NCBI RefSeq assembly: GCF_030813595.1
Contig: NZ_JAUSUH010000011.1
Coordinates: 124,001-188,000, forward strand
Reading direction: 5' to 3'
Length of the DNA: 64,000 nucleotides
Source of the DNA: Ancylobacter vacuolatus
Lineage (GTDB): Bacteria > Pseudomonadota > Alphaproteobacteria > Rhizobiales > Xanthobacteraceae
Position numbers and translations under genes: made by a program. This document shows, piece after piece, positions 25,552 through 33,166 of this stretch. Below the pieces are notes generated by a model that was not told the DNA's origin, did no database searches, and saw nothing but the letters and a program-made list of their open reading frames with translations. The first letter of the stretch is position 1. The number at the start of each line of letters is the position of its first letter.

Positions 25552-26664
25552 ATGTCCTTCAACAGTTTCGGCCACCTCTTCCGCGTCACCACCTTTGGCG
25601 AGAGCCATGGGCCCGCCATTGGCGGGGTGATCGACGGCTGCCCGCCCGGCCTGCGCTTCCGGCTCGACGAGGTGCAGGCCGCGCTGGATCGTCGCCGGCC
25701 CGGCCAGTCGCGCTTCACCACCCAGCGCCGCGAGCCGGACGAGGTGCGCATCCTCTCCGGCACGCTGGCGGAGGAAGACGGCACGCTCATTTCCACCGGC
25801 ACGCCGATCGCCTTTCTGATCGAGAATGTCGACCAGCGCTCCAAGGACTATTCGGCGATTTCCGAGAGCTACCGCCCCGGCCATGCCGATTATGCCTATG
25901 ACGTGAAATACGGCCTGCGCGACCATCGCGGCGGCGGGCGCTCCTCCGCGCGCGAGACGGCGGTGCGTGTCGCCGCCGGCGCCATCGCCGCCAAGGTGCT
26001 GCCTGATGTGACGATCACCGGCGCGCTGGTGCAGATGGGCGAGATCGGCATCGACCGCGCCAATTGGGACAGCGCCGAGATCGGCCGCAACCCGTTCTTC
26101 TGCCCGGACGCGCAGGCGGCCGCACGCATGGCGGATTATCTCGACGGCATCCGCAAGTCCGGCTCTTCCGTCGGCGCGGTGATCGAGGTGGTGGCCGAGG
26201 GCGTGCCGCCGGGCCTTGGCGCGCCGCTCTATGGCAAGCTCGACGCGGACCTCGCGGCGGCGCTGATGAGCATCAATGCGGTGAAGGGCGTGGAGATCGG
26301 CGAGGGCTTCGCCAGCGCCACGCTGACCGGCGAGGACAATGCCGACGAGATGCGGATGGGCAATGATGGCCGCCCGGTCTTCCTCGCCAACCATGCCGGC
26401 GGCGTGCTCGGCGGCATTTCCACCGGCCAGCCGGTGGTGGTGCGCTTCGCGGTGAAGCCGACCTCCTCCATCCTCACCCCGCGCCGCACCGTGACGCGCC
26501 ATGGCGAGGATGCGGAAATCGTCACAAAGGGAAGGCACGACCCCTGCGTCGGCATCCGCGCCGTCCCCGTGGGCGAGGCGATGGTGGCCTGCGTGCTGGC
26601 CGACCATTTCCTGCGCCAGCGCGGCCAGGTCGGCACGCCCCCGGCCTGGCCGTTCCCGCGCTGA
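25552..26664 (+). CDS. aroC: Chorismate synthase
   Basis: Last step of the shikimate pathway: EPSP to chorismate, using reduced FMN. The 370-residue product starts [20 protein letters not shown] and carries the three family signatures: [18 protein letters not shown], the [19 protein letters not shown] run and the C-terminal [18 protein letters not shown]. The RSSARET residues contact FMN. Monocistronic by appearance; ribBX, which feeds flavin synthesis, lies 615 bases downstream on the same strand. Confidence 0.96.
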   Translation: MSFNSFGHLFRVTTFGESHGPAIGGVIDGCPPGLRFRLDEVQAALDRRRPGQSRFTTQRREPDEVRILSGTLAEEDGTLISTGTPIAFLIENVDQRSKDYSAISESYRPGHADYAYDVKYGLRDHRGGGRSSARETAVRVAAGAIAAKVLPDVTITGALVQMGEIGIDRANWDSAEIGRNPFFCPDAQAAARMADYLDGIRKSGSSVGAVIEVVAEGVPPGLGAPLYGKLDADLAAALMSINAVKGVEIGEGFASATLTGEDNADEMRMGNDGRPVFLANHAGGVLGGISTGQPVVVRFAVKPTSSILTPRRTVTRHGEDAEIVTKGRHDPCVGIRAVPVGEAMVACVLADHFLRQRGQVGTPPAWPFPR

Positions 26665-26743
26665 GCCTCGTCCTCCCGGCCGGAACGCAGCGAAGGACCG
26701 CGCCAACACAATTCTATCCGCCCCCCCTGCCCCCGGCGCGATA

Positions 26744-27135
26744 ATCCCCCCACCTCATCCCGACGAAGGGGGCGCAACCGGAGCGGCCGGCTCGCGCGGG
26801 ATGGGGGGCGGTGGCCGAGTGGCGGGGATAACGCACCCCGGCGTCCGGCGGCCCAAGCCATGCGTCCCCGGTCGGTCTTCCCACCGGCCACGGGGCGACG
26901 CGTGCCGTCCGCCCGCAAGGGCGCGCCGGTGCGTCACGCACCCCACAGGGGAGGATAGAAAGTGACAGTCCTCCCGGGCGCGCATGGAGCAAGCCTAGAA
27001 ACACCGCGTTGCGGGGCGCTGGAGACGGCGCGTCGGACGGTTGACGACCTGCTTGCACCACCTTTTCACACACGGTGCAGGCGACCGCCGGGGCTCCCGT
27101 CCCGGCGCCCCGCACGCCCCTTGATCTAAGGGGCG
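26744..27135. other. Strongly structured GC-rich gap between aroC and ribBX (candidate structured RNA)
   Basis: No gene is visible in this 615-base gap. It holds long complementary arms: CATCCC/GGGATG around 26756-26802; GTGGCCG/CGGCCAC with flanking GTGG/CCAC (about 26811-26892) enclosing CGGGGA/TCCCCG and ACGCA/TGCGT; CGCCC-GCAA-GGGCG at 26910-26923 with a GNRA loop; GAGGA/TCCTC at about 26951-26973; GCGGGGCGC (27011-27019) with GCGCCCCGC (27105-27113); and CGCCCCTT-GATCT-AAGGGGCG (27115-27135). FMN riboswitch, tmRNA and RNase P cores were looked for and not found. The strand is not determined. An untranslated leader of ribBX or a separate RNA are both possible. Confidence 0.45.
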
Positions 27136-27211
27136 AAGGCGACGTGCCGGCCCGCAGCTCCGCGCCAGAGAAGGCGACGGGGCGCTTCAGCCTGCCTACG
27201 CGCCGGGCGCA

Positions 27212-27228
27212 TTTCAGTATCGCTGAAA
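27212..27228. promoter_or_regulatory. Inverted repeat upstream of ribBX
   Basis: TTTCAG-TATCG-CTGAAA, a perfect 6-base inverted repeat 52 bases before the ATG at 27280, next to the AT-rich stretch that probably holds the promoter. It is a possible operator, perhaps for the HTH domain encoded at the start of the gene. Confidence 0.45.
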
Positions 27229-27279
27229 CGATCTACAATTTTCATTGCCAGTGAATATTCGCAGCTTTATCGTCGGGTC

Positions 27280-28584
27280 ATGAAACTCGCGGACTGGCTC
27301 ACCACCACAGGCACGACCAAGAGCGCCTTCGCGCGCGCCGTCGGCCTGTCACCGGCCAGCATCACCGCGCTGTGCAAGGACGAAACGGCCTGGATCTCGC
27401 GGGAAGCGGGCGGGCGCATCGCCGCCGCTACCGGCGGCGCGGTGACGCCGAACGATTTCCTCGGGCTCGCGAGCGTGGAGGCGATACTCATGACCGACAA
27501 TCTGCAGGCCCGCGTCGAAGCGGCGATCGAAGCCTTTGCCCGTGGCGAGATGCTCGTCGTCACCGATGATGACGACCGCGAGAATGAGGGCGACCTCATC
27601 GTCGCCGCCCAGTTCGCCACGCCGGAAAAGCTGGCCTTCATCGTGCGCCACACCTCGGGCATCGTCTGCACCCCGCTCACCGCCGAACATGCCAAGCGGC
27701 TGCGGCTCAACCCGATGGTGACGGACAACGACGCCCCCCACTCCACCGCCTTCACCATCTCGGTCGATTACCGCCACGGCACCACGACGGGCATTTCCGC
27801 CGAGGACCGCACCGCCACCGTGCGCGGCCTCGCCAACCCGAATGCCGGCGCGGTGGATTTCGTCCGCCCCGGCCACATTTTCCCGCTCATCGCGAGGGAA
27901 GGCGGCGTGCTCATGCGCTCGGGCCACACCGAGGCGGCGGTGGATCTGTGCCGGCTGGCCAATCTGGAGCCGGTCGGCGTCATCTGCGAACTGGTGAACG
28001 ATGACGGCTCGGTGATGCGGGGGCCGAAAGTCACCGAATTCGCCGGCACCCACAAGCTCACCCGGATCTCGGTGGCCGATCTCATCGCCTATCGCCAGCT
28101 GCGCGAGAAGCTGGTCAGCCGCACCGCCGAATTCGCCGCGCCGACGGCGGTGGGCGAGATGCACGCCATTTCCTATGTCACGCCGTTCGAGCCGGTGAAC
28201 CACCTCGCGCTCATCCACGGCAAGATCGGCGATGGACGCGACGTGCTGGTGCGCCTGCACCGGGCCGACCCGATCGGCGATGTGTTCACCGGCGGCAAGG
28301 CGATCCGCGCCTCGCTGGAGCGGATCAAGGCGGAAGGGCGCGGCGTGCTGGTCTATCTGCGCGACGGCACGACAGGCGTGCCGGCCGCCACCATGGGCGA
28401 CGAGGAACGGATTGAGAGCGCCAAGATGCGCGACCAGAACTGGCGCGAGGTCGGGCTCGGGGCGCAGATCCTGCGCGATCTCGGCATCTCCTCCATCCGC
28501 CTGCTGGCGTCGCGCGCGCGCACCTATGTCGGCGTCGCCGGCTTCGGCATCGAGATAACCGACACCGAGACGCTGGACGTGTGA
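27280..28584 (+). CDS. ribBX: HTH-RibBX fusion: 3,4-dihydroxy-2-butanone-4-phosphate synthase with degenerate GTP cyclohydrolase II domain
   Basis: A 434-residue product in three parts. Residues 1-65 form a small Cro/YdaS-like helix-turn-helix (TKSAFARAVGLSPASITALC). Residues 71-275 are DHBP synthase, which converts ribulose 5-phosphate for riboflavin synthesis; the acidic loop TDDDDRENEGDL is at about 95-106. Residues 280-434 resemble GTP cyclohydrolase II, but the zinc cysteines and the ECLTGD run are lost (ADPIGDVF, TGGKAIRASL), as in the known RibBX proteins. GGAGG at 27477-27481, 8 bases before an in-frame ATG at 27490, could start RibBX alone; the ATG at 27280 has only a weak site. Confidence 0.88.
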   Translation: MKLADWLTTTGTTKSAFARAVGLSPASITALCKDETAWISREAGGRIAAATGGAVTPNDFLGLASVEAILMTDNLQARVEAAIEAFARGEMLVVTDDDDRENEGDLIVAAQFATPEKLAFIVRHTSGIVCTPLTAEHAKRLRLNPMVTDNDAPHSTAFTISVDYRHGTTTGISAEDRTATVRGLANPNAGAVDFVRPGHIFPLIAREGGVLMRSGHTEAAVDLCRLANLEPVGVICELVNDDGSVMRGPKVTEFAGTHKLTRISVADLIAYRQLREKLVSRTAEFAAPTAVGEMHAISYVTPFEPVNHLALIHGKIGDGRDVLVRLHRADPIGDVFTGGKAIRASLERIKAEGRGVLVYLRDGTTGVPAATMGDEERIESAKMRDQNWREVGLGAQILRDLGISSIRLLASRARTYVGVAGFGIEITDTETLDV

Positions 28585-28607
28585 CGCGCGCGGGCGCTCT
28601 CTACTCC

Positions 28608-28629
28608 GGTAGCGGGGTGCGCCGCTACC
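28608..28629. terminator. Hairpin downstream of ribBX
   Basis: GGTAGCGG-GGTGCG-CCGCTACC, a perfect 8-base stem 24 bases after the ribBX stop. There is no T-run, so it may be a factor-assisted or 3'-protecting structure rather than a classic terminator. Confidence 0.5.
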
Positions 28630-28636
28630 CCGGTAG

Positions 28637-28654
28637 CGTTCGCTCACGCGAACG
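28637..28654. terminator. Second hairpin downstream of ribBX
   Basis: CGTTCG-CTCACG-CGAACG, a perfect 6-base stem close behind the first hairpin. Probably part of the same 3' end. Confidence 0.4.
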
Positions 28655-28769
28655 GCATCGGGTCGGGGCGCCCGCCCACACTTTCGGCTCGTGCCCCCGC
28701 CCCCCTCATGTCACCATGGGCATGACGGTTCTCTGACACGTCGAGGTCCCGTCACCGACGGAGGTCGCG

Positions 28770-29576
28770 ATGTCGCGCGTGCGTGCGTTTCTCGCCCTGA
28801 TCGCCGCCCTGTGCAGCCTCACGGCAGCAGGCGGCGCCCGCGCCGATGACATCGTCGATGTCGAGCTGGTGCTGGCGGTCGACGTGTCCTATTCGATGGA
28901 CCTGGACGAGCTCGCCTTGCAGCGCGAAGGCTATATGCAGGCCGTCACCTCGCCGGAATTTCTCAGCGCGCTGCGGCTCGGCCCCAATGGCCGCATCGCC
29001 ATCGCCTATGTCGAATGGGCGGGCGCGGACGAGCAGAAGCTGGTGGTCGACTGGACGCTGGTCGGCAGCGCCGGCGAGGCGCGCGCCTTTGCCGCCGCCA
29101 TCGGCGCGGCACCGCTGCGCCGCGTCTACCGCACCTCGATTTCCAGCGCGATGAATTTCAGCGCCGACCTCATCGAGGGTAACGGCATTCGCGGCCTCCG
29201 GCGGGTGATCGACATATCAGGCGACGGCACCAATAATCAGGGCCCGCTGGTGGATGTGACGCGCGACGCCATCGCCGCGCGCGGCATCACCATCAACGGC
29301 CTGCCGCTGATGCTGAAGCAGGCCAGCGGCTCGCTGCTCGATATTGGCGACCTCGACATCTATTACGAGGACTGCGTCATCGGTGGCCCCGGCGCCTTCG
29401 TCATTCCGGTGCGCGGCCCGCATGAATTCGCCGACGCCATCAAGACCAAGCTGGTGCTGGAGATCGCCGGAGTCAAACCGCCGAAGCCGGCGCTGATCCG
29501 CCCCGCCGGCGCCGAGGAGCCGCGCGTGTCCTGCTCCATCGGCGAGCGCATGTGGATGGAGCGCTGGGGCAATTGA
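28770..29576 (+). CDS. DUF1194 family secreted protein (von Willebrand A-like)
   Basis: A 268-residue protein with a signal peptide (core [19 protein letters not shown], cleavage near ARA-DD). Directly after it comes VELVLAVDVSYSMDLDE, in which the D-x-S-x-S metal-site pattern of von Willebrand A domains is visible. DISGDGTNNQG gives a further acidic patch. DUF1194 proteins are widespread in Alphaproteobacteria and have no known function. The ATG at 28770 follows GGAGGTCGCG. Periplasmic or exported by inference. Confidence 0.88.
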   Translation: MSRVRAFLALIAALCSLTAAGGARADDIVDVELVLAVDVSYSMDLDELALQREGYMQAVTSPEFLSALRLGPNGRIAIAYVEWAGADEQKLVVDWTLVGSAGEARAFAAAIGAAPLRRVYRTSISSAMNFSADLIEGNGIRGLRRVIDISGDGTNNQGPLVDVTRDAIAARGITINGLPLMLKQASGSLLDIGDLDIYYEDCVIGGPGAFVIPVRGPHEFADAIKTKLVLEIAGVKPPKPALIRPAGAEEPRVSCSIGERMWMERWGN

Positions 29577-29605
29577 GAAGGGTTCGCGACCGCACCCCTG
29601 CCGCC

Positions 29606-29642
29606 GTCATCCCGGCCGGCGCGAAGCGCAGAGCCGGGATCG
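29606..29642. repeat. Dispersed palindromic repeat, type 1
   Basis: 'GTCATCCCGGCCGGCGCGAA' followed by 'GCGCAGAGCCGGGATCG', between two convergent genes. Similar in outline to the copy at 11737-11780. Confidence 0.65.
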
Positions 29643-29662
29643 CTCTCCCTGCCGGCCAGCGT

Positions 29663-30238
29663 CTATTTTTTCAGCGCGGCGGCCAGCTCGTAGCACATGC
29701 CGAGATGCATCTCGATGGTGGGAAGGGTCGCCTTGGCGAAAGCCTTCATCACCGGATTGGCGCCGCCTTTCGCATAACCCGCGAACAGGCCGACGGCGGC
29801 CTGATGCCCCTTGGTCTGGGCGGCAACGTATTCCGCCTCGAAGGCGGGACCATAGAGGCCGCGCAACCGCGCCATCTCCGCGTCGAGATCGGCGCCGAGG
29901 CCGGGCGGCGGCACGATACCGGTGTCCGCCTTGCCGAGCGCGGCGACGAACGCCGTCCCGATGCGGCTGTGGTCCGTGATCATCTTGGCCGCGAAGGCCC
30001 GGATCCTGGGATTGAACGACTTCAGCAGCGCGAGCCGGCTCGACGCGATCTCGAACTGGTTCGCGGCGGCGGCGGTGTTGATGAAGGCCGCAGTCGACGG
30101 CACCTTCGCGGCCTTGGCAAGCGCCTGCGGCGTCGGCCCGCCCATGGAGGGCATGGTCATGGAGGACATGGTCTCGGCCTGCACGCAGGTCGAACCCACG
30201 GCCAGTGCAAGTACCGAAGCAATAAGCAGAGCCTTCAC
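29663..30238 (-). CDS. DUF4142 family secreted protein
   Basis: A 191-residue protein with a signal peptide (LLIASVLALAVGSTCVQA) and a Met/Ser-rich segment after it. The DUF4142 four-helix domain follows, with STAAFINTAAAANQFEIASSRLAL, MITDHSRIGTAF and AYEAEYVAAQTKGHQAAVGLF-like helices. The family resembles ferritin-like bundles; its role is unknown, and it is often near stress genes. The ATG at 30238 is followed at once by the basic signal-peptide start. Convergent with the DUF1194 gene. Confidence 0.85.
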   Translation of the reverse strand: MKALLIASVLALAVGSTCVQAETMSSMTMPSMGGPTPQALAKAAKVPSTAAFINTAAAANQFEIASSRLALLKSFNPRIRAFAAKMITDHSRIGTAFVAALGKADTGIVPPPGLGADLDAEMARLRGLYGPAFEAEYVAAQTKGHQAAVGLFAGYAKGGANPVMKAFAKATLPTIEMHLGMCYELAAALKK

Positions 30239-30336
30239 GATGTCCTCCCGGAACGCGGTTTAGGGCTATCCTCGCCCGCCCCGCGGGCGAACGCCAGCAC
30301 ATTTGCCGTCCTCCCGGCCGGCGCGTGCCGACGTGG

Positions 30337-31596
30337 TTACCGTCGGAACACCCCAACCAGCTCCACATGGGCGGAATAGAGGAACTGGTCGACCGGGGTG
30401 ACACGTTCCAGCCGGTAGCCGCCCTCGATCAGGATCTGCGCGTCGCGGGCGAAGGTGGTTGTGTCGCAGGACACGCCGATCACCAGCGGCACGGCGCTCG
30501 CCCCCAGCTGGCGCGCCTGCGCCTCCGCGCCCTGGCGCGGCGGGTCGAACACCGCCACATCCACGCCCTTCATCTCCTGCGCCAGCAGCGGGCGGCGGAA
30601 CAGGTCGCGCACCTCGCCCGTCACCGGCTTCAACCCGGCCGCGCCGCGCACGGCCTTGGTCAGCGCCTCGATGGCAGATGCCGAGGATTCATAGGCCGTC
30701 ACCCGCACCCGCTCGCCAAGCCGCAACGCGAAGGTGCCGACACCCGAGAACAGGTCGACCGCGCGCGCCGCGCCTTTGGCGCCGTCCACCGCCTCCGTCA
30801 CTAGCCGCACGAGCGCCGCCTCGCCGGCCGCCGTCGCCTGCAGGAAGGAGCCCGGCGGCAGGGCAACCCGCGCGCGGCCCATGGTGAGCATGGGCGGCTC
30901 GCGCTGCAGTACCAGTTCGCCATGGCGGGTGAGGCGCGCCAGCCCATGCTCGCCGGCGATCTGCGCCAAGGCGACGACACGGTTCGGTTTCAGCGGGCCA
31001 CTGCCGCGCACATCCATGTCCAGCCCGGTTTCCGTCGCCGTCACCTGGATGTCGAGCGGCTTGGCGATCGGCACCAGTTCCTGCGCCACCGCCCAGGCCG
31101 CCTTGAGCGCACCATCAAGGCCGGGCGCGAGAATGGGGCAGGCGTCGATCGCCACCACCGCATGGCTGCGCCGGCCGGCGAAGCCCACCGCCAGCACGTC
31201 CCGCCCTTTTGGCGCGCTGCCGCCCGTGCCGCGCGCGTGGAAGGTTGCCCGCCGGCGCCCCTCGCCATGAGCGGCAACCAGCGGCGCCACCTCGGTTTCG
31301 ATCCCGGCCCGCTCCAGCGTCTCGACAACGAGAGCGCGCTTCCAGGCCTCATAGGGCGCGGGCGCCCAATGCTGGAGCGCGCAGCCGCCGCACGGTCCGA
31401 AATGCGGACAGATCGGCGCGATCCGGTCGGGGCTGGGCGCGAGCACCGCCAGCAGCCGTGCCCGGTCATGCTCGCGCTCAACCTCAACCACCTCGCCGGG
31501 CAGGGTCAGCGGCACGAAGACCGTTCCCTCCGTCGTGTCGGCAACGCCATCGCCCCGGTGGCCGATCCGCGCAATATCGAGCTTGGTCATGCTCAT
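30337..31596 (-). CDS. RlmD/TrmA-type 5-methyluridine RNA methyltransferase
   Basis: A 419-residue SAM-dependent enzyme that methylates C5 of a uridine in RNA. An N-terminal TRAM domain (about 1-55) is followed by an iron-sulfur motif C-X5-C-X2-C ([10 protein letters not shown]) with a fourth Cys in DACPIL. The SAM run [15 protein letters not shown], the motif DPPRQGAE and the catalytic Cys in [12 protein letters not shown] come next. The iron-sulfur cluster favours an rRNA (RlmC/RlmD) role, but which uridine is not decidable here. The ATG at 31596 follows GAGGTGAAG. In related genomes this gene sits next to tlyA, as here once DUF1097 is skipped. Confidence 0.88.
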   Translation of the reverse strand: MSMTKLDIARIGHRGDGVADTTEGTVFVPLTLPGEVVEVEREHDRARLLAVLAPSPDRIAPICPHFGPCGGCALQHWAPAPYEAWKRALVVETLERAGIETEVAPLVAAHGEGRRRATFHARGTGGSAPKGRDVLAVGFAGRRSHAVVAIDACPILAPGLDGALKAAWAVAQELVPIAKPLDIQVTATETGLDMDVRGSGPLKPNRVVALAQIAGEHGLARLTRHGELVLQREPPMLTMGRARVALPPGSFLQATAAGEAALVRLVTEAVDGAKGAARAVDLFSGVGTFALRLGERVRVTAYESSASAIEALTKAVRGAAGLKPVTGEVRDLFRRPLLAQEMKGVDVAVFDPPRQGAEAQARQLGASAVPLVIGVSCDTTTFARDAQILIEGGYRLERVTPVDQFLYSAHVELVGVFRR

Positions 31597-31807
31597 CCGG
31601 GCTTCACCTCTATCATGATCCATAAGTTATAATGTATTTGAGAGCAAATATCACCCAGAGCGCAGACAATGACTACAATCCGCATGCTGATCTCAAGAAT
31701 CTACGCTAATATAAGAGTGGCTGATTCCGTTTATTCAAATGGACAGCGTCGTTTACTTAGCACATGCACATAATAATAAGTCTCTAAACAACCAAAAGGG
31801 GGAAAGA

Positions 31808-32344
31808 ATGCCGCTTGTTTCCGCACTTGCCATCAGCGTTGGCGTCCTTGGGGGCCTCGCTACCTGGCTGTTTCTCGGGCCTCTCGCTGGTGGCCTGCAA
31901 ATCTGGGCCGCCTTCATCGCCTGGGCCTGTTTCTTCCACTGCGGTGGCAAGGAAGCCGGGCTCAAGGCCACCATCCTCGCCAACATCGCGGGCGCGGTCA
32001 TGGCGTGGCTGACCCTGCTGGCGGTCAGCCGCGGCGGGCTCGGCGATACGCTCGGCCTGCCCGTATGGGCCGGCATCTGCGTCGGCGTCGGCGTGCTGGT
32101 GATGATCCTGCTCGGCCATCTGCCGGCCTTCGCCGCCATTCCGGCGATGGTCTACGGCTTTGCCGCCATGGCCGGCTACACGCTGCTGACGGCGGACGGC
32201 CTCGCCAACCTCACCGCCGCCAGCCTCGCCAACCCGTTGGTCACGATCGTGCTGTCGATGATCGTCGGCGCCGCGCTCGGCTATGTCTCTGAGAAGGTCG
32301 CGGGGATGCTGGTCGCCAGTGGCGGCCAGACGCGGCGCGCCTGA
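31808..32344 (+). CDS. DUF1097 family inner membrane protein (YcdZ-like)
   Basis: A 178-residue, almost fully hydrophobic protein with about five to six helices. Start MPLVSALAISVGVLGGLATW; the polar run HCGGKEAGLK near residue 45 is conserved in the family. Function unknown. The ATG at 31808 follows an unusually strong ribosome binding site, AAGGGGGAAAG. The 211 bases upstream are markedly AT-rich for this chromosome and contain several short open or TATA-like stretches; a promoter must lie there, but I cannot place it. The gene interrupts an rRNA-methyltransferase/tlyA neighbourhood and may be a later arrival. Confidence 0.85.
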   Translation: MPLVSALAISVGVLGGLATWLFLGPLAGGLQIWAAFIAWACFFHCGGKEAGLKATILANIAGAVMAWLTLLAVSRGGLGDTLGLPVWAGICVGVGVLVMILLGHLPAFAAIPAMVYGFAAMAGYTLLTADGLANLTAASLANPLVTIVLSMIVGAALGYVSEKVAGMLVASGGQTRRA

Positions 32345-32379
32345 CCGGTGCCACTCATGGGGTAAAGGCGCGGGCGGCA

Positions 32380-33150
32380 TCACTCCGCCCGCGCCGCTAC
32401 GAGGAGACTTTCCTCATTGCCGTCCCCGCCCAGCACGGGCGAGACGAGCCGATGCGTCACCTTCCAGCCGTGCTCTTCCAGCAGATCGGCGATGCGCGCC
32501 GCTGCCTCGGCGCGGGCCTCGGCGTCCTTCACGATGCCGCCCTTGGACAGCTTGTCGCGACCGACCTCGAATTGCGGCTTCACCAGCGCCACCAGATGCG
32601 CCTTTGCCGCCGCATGAGGGAGCAATGCCGGCAGCACCTGGTGCAGCGAGATGAACGACACATCCACCGTCAGGATGCCGGCTGCCGGCACCTCGCCCGG
32701 CGCGACGTTGCGAATGTCGGTCCCCTCTCGGGAGACAAGGCGCGGATGGCCCCGCAGCCGGGGATGCAGCTGGTCGCGCCCGACATCGATGGCGTGCACC
32801 CGCAAAGCGCCGCGCGCCAACAGCACCTCCGTAAAGCCGCCGGTCGAAGCGCCGACATCCAGCGCCTCCAGCCCCGCAACGCTAAGCCCGGCGGCATCGA
32901 GCGCCGCTTCCAGTTTCAGCCCGGCCCGCGACACCCATTCATACGCCTCGCGTGCCGCGATGGCGGCGCTGGCGGAAATCGTCTCGGAGGGCTTGGCGAC
33001 CCGCTTGCCATCGGCTGTGACGAGGCCAGCCTCGATCGCCGCCTGGGCGCGGGCGCGGCTGTCGAACAAGCCACGCTCCACGAGCACCCGGTCGGCGCGG
33101 TCGCGGCGGGAGGATGAGGGGGGCGGCTTTGCAGCGGACGGCGGGCGCAT
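32380..33150 (-). CDS. tlyA: TlyA family RNA 2'-O-methyltransferase (hemolysin A-like)
   Basis: A 256-residue protein: an N-terminal S4 RNA-binding domain (DRADRVLVERGLFDSRARAQAAIEAGLV) and an FtsJ-like methyltransferase domain with the SAM run LDVGASTGGFTEVLL. TlyA methylates ribosomal RNA 2'-OH groups of cytidines. LVKPQFEVGRDKLSKGGIVKD is the family hallmark. The ATG at 33150 lies inside a Pro/Ser/Arg-rich start. It begins 17 bases after the dxs stop, so the two are surely co-transcribed, the usual arrangement in Hyphomicrobiales. Confidence 0.92.
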   Translation of the reverse strand: MRPPSAAKPPPSSSRRDRADRVLVERGLFDSRARAQAAIEAGLVTADGKRVAKPSETISASAAIAAREAYEWVSRAGLKLEAALDAAGLSVAGLEALDVGASTGGFTEVLLARGALRVHAIDVGRDQLHPRLRGHPRLVSREGTDIRNVAPGEVPAAGILTVDVSFISLHQVLPALLPHAAAKAHLVALVKPQFEVGRDKLSKGGIVKDAEARAEAAARIADLLEEHGWKVTHRLVSPVLGGDGNEESLLVAARAE

Positions 33151-33166
33151 CGCCGGTCGGTCCGGC

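Noticed and set aside
26714..27115. Minus-strand open frame in the aroC-ribBX gap
   Set aside because: Gly/Arg/Pro/Ala-rich with no family resemblance, and it overlaps the nested complementary arms; the gap looks like structured non-coding DNA.
26744..27135. tmRNA or RNase P RNA
   Set aside because: No GTTCGA-type T-loop, no tag-coding run and no GAGGAAAGTCC or ACAGAAC core was found on either strand.
26744..27279. FMN riboswitch upstream of ribBX
   Set aside because: The conserved GGGTGAAATTCCC-type and GCCCGCGAGC core elements are absent on both strands.
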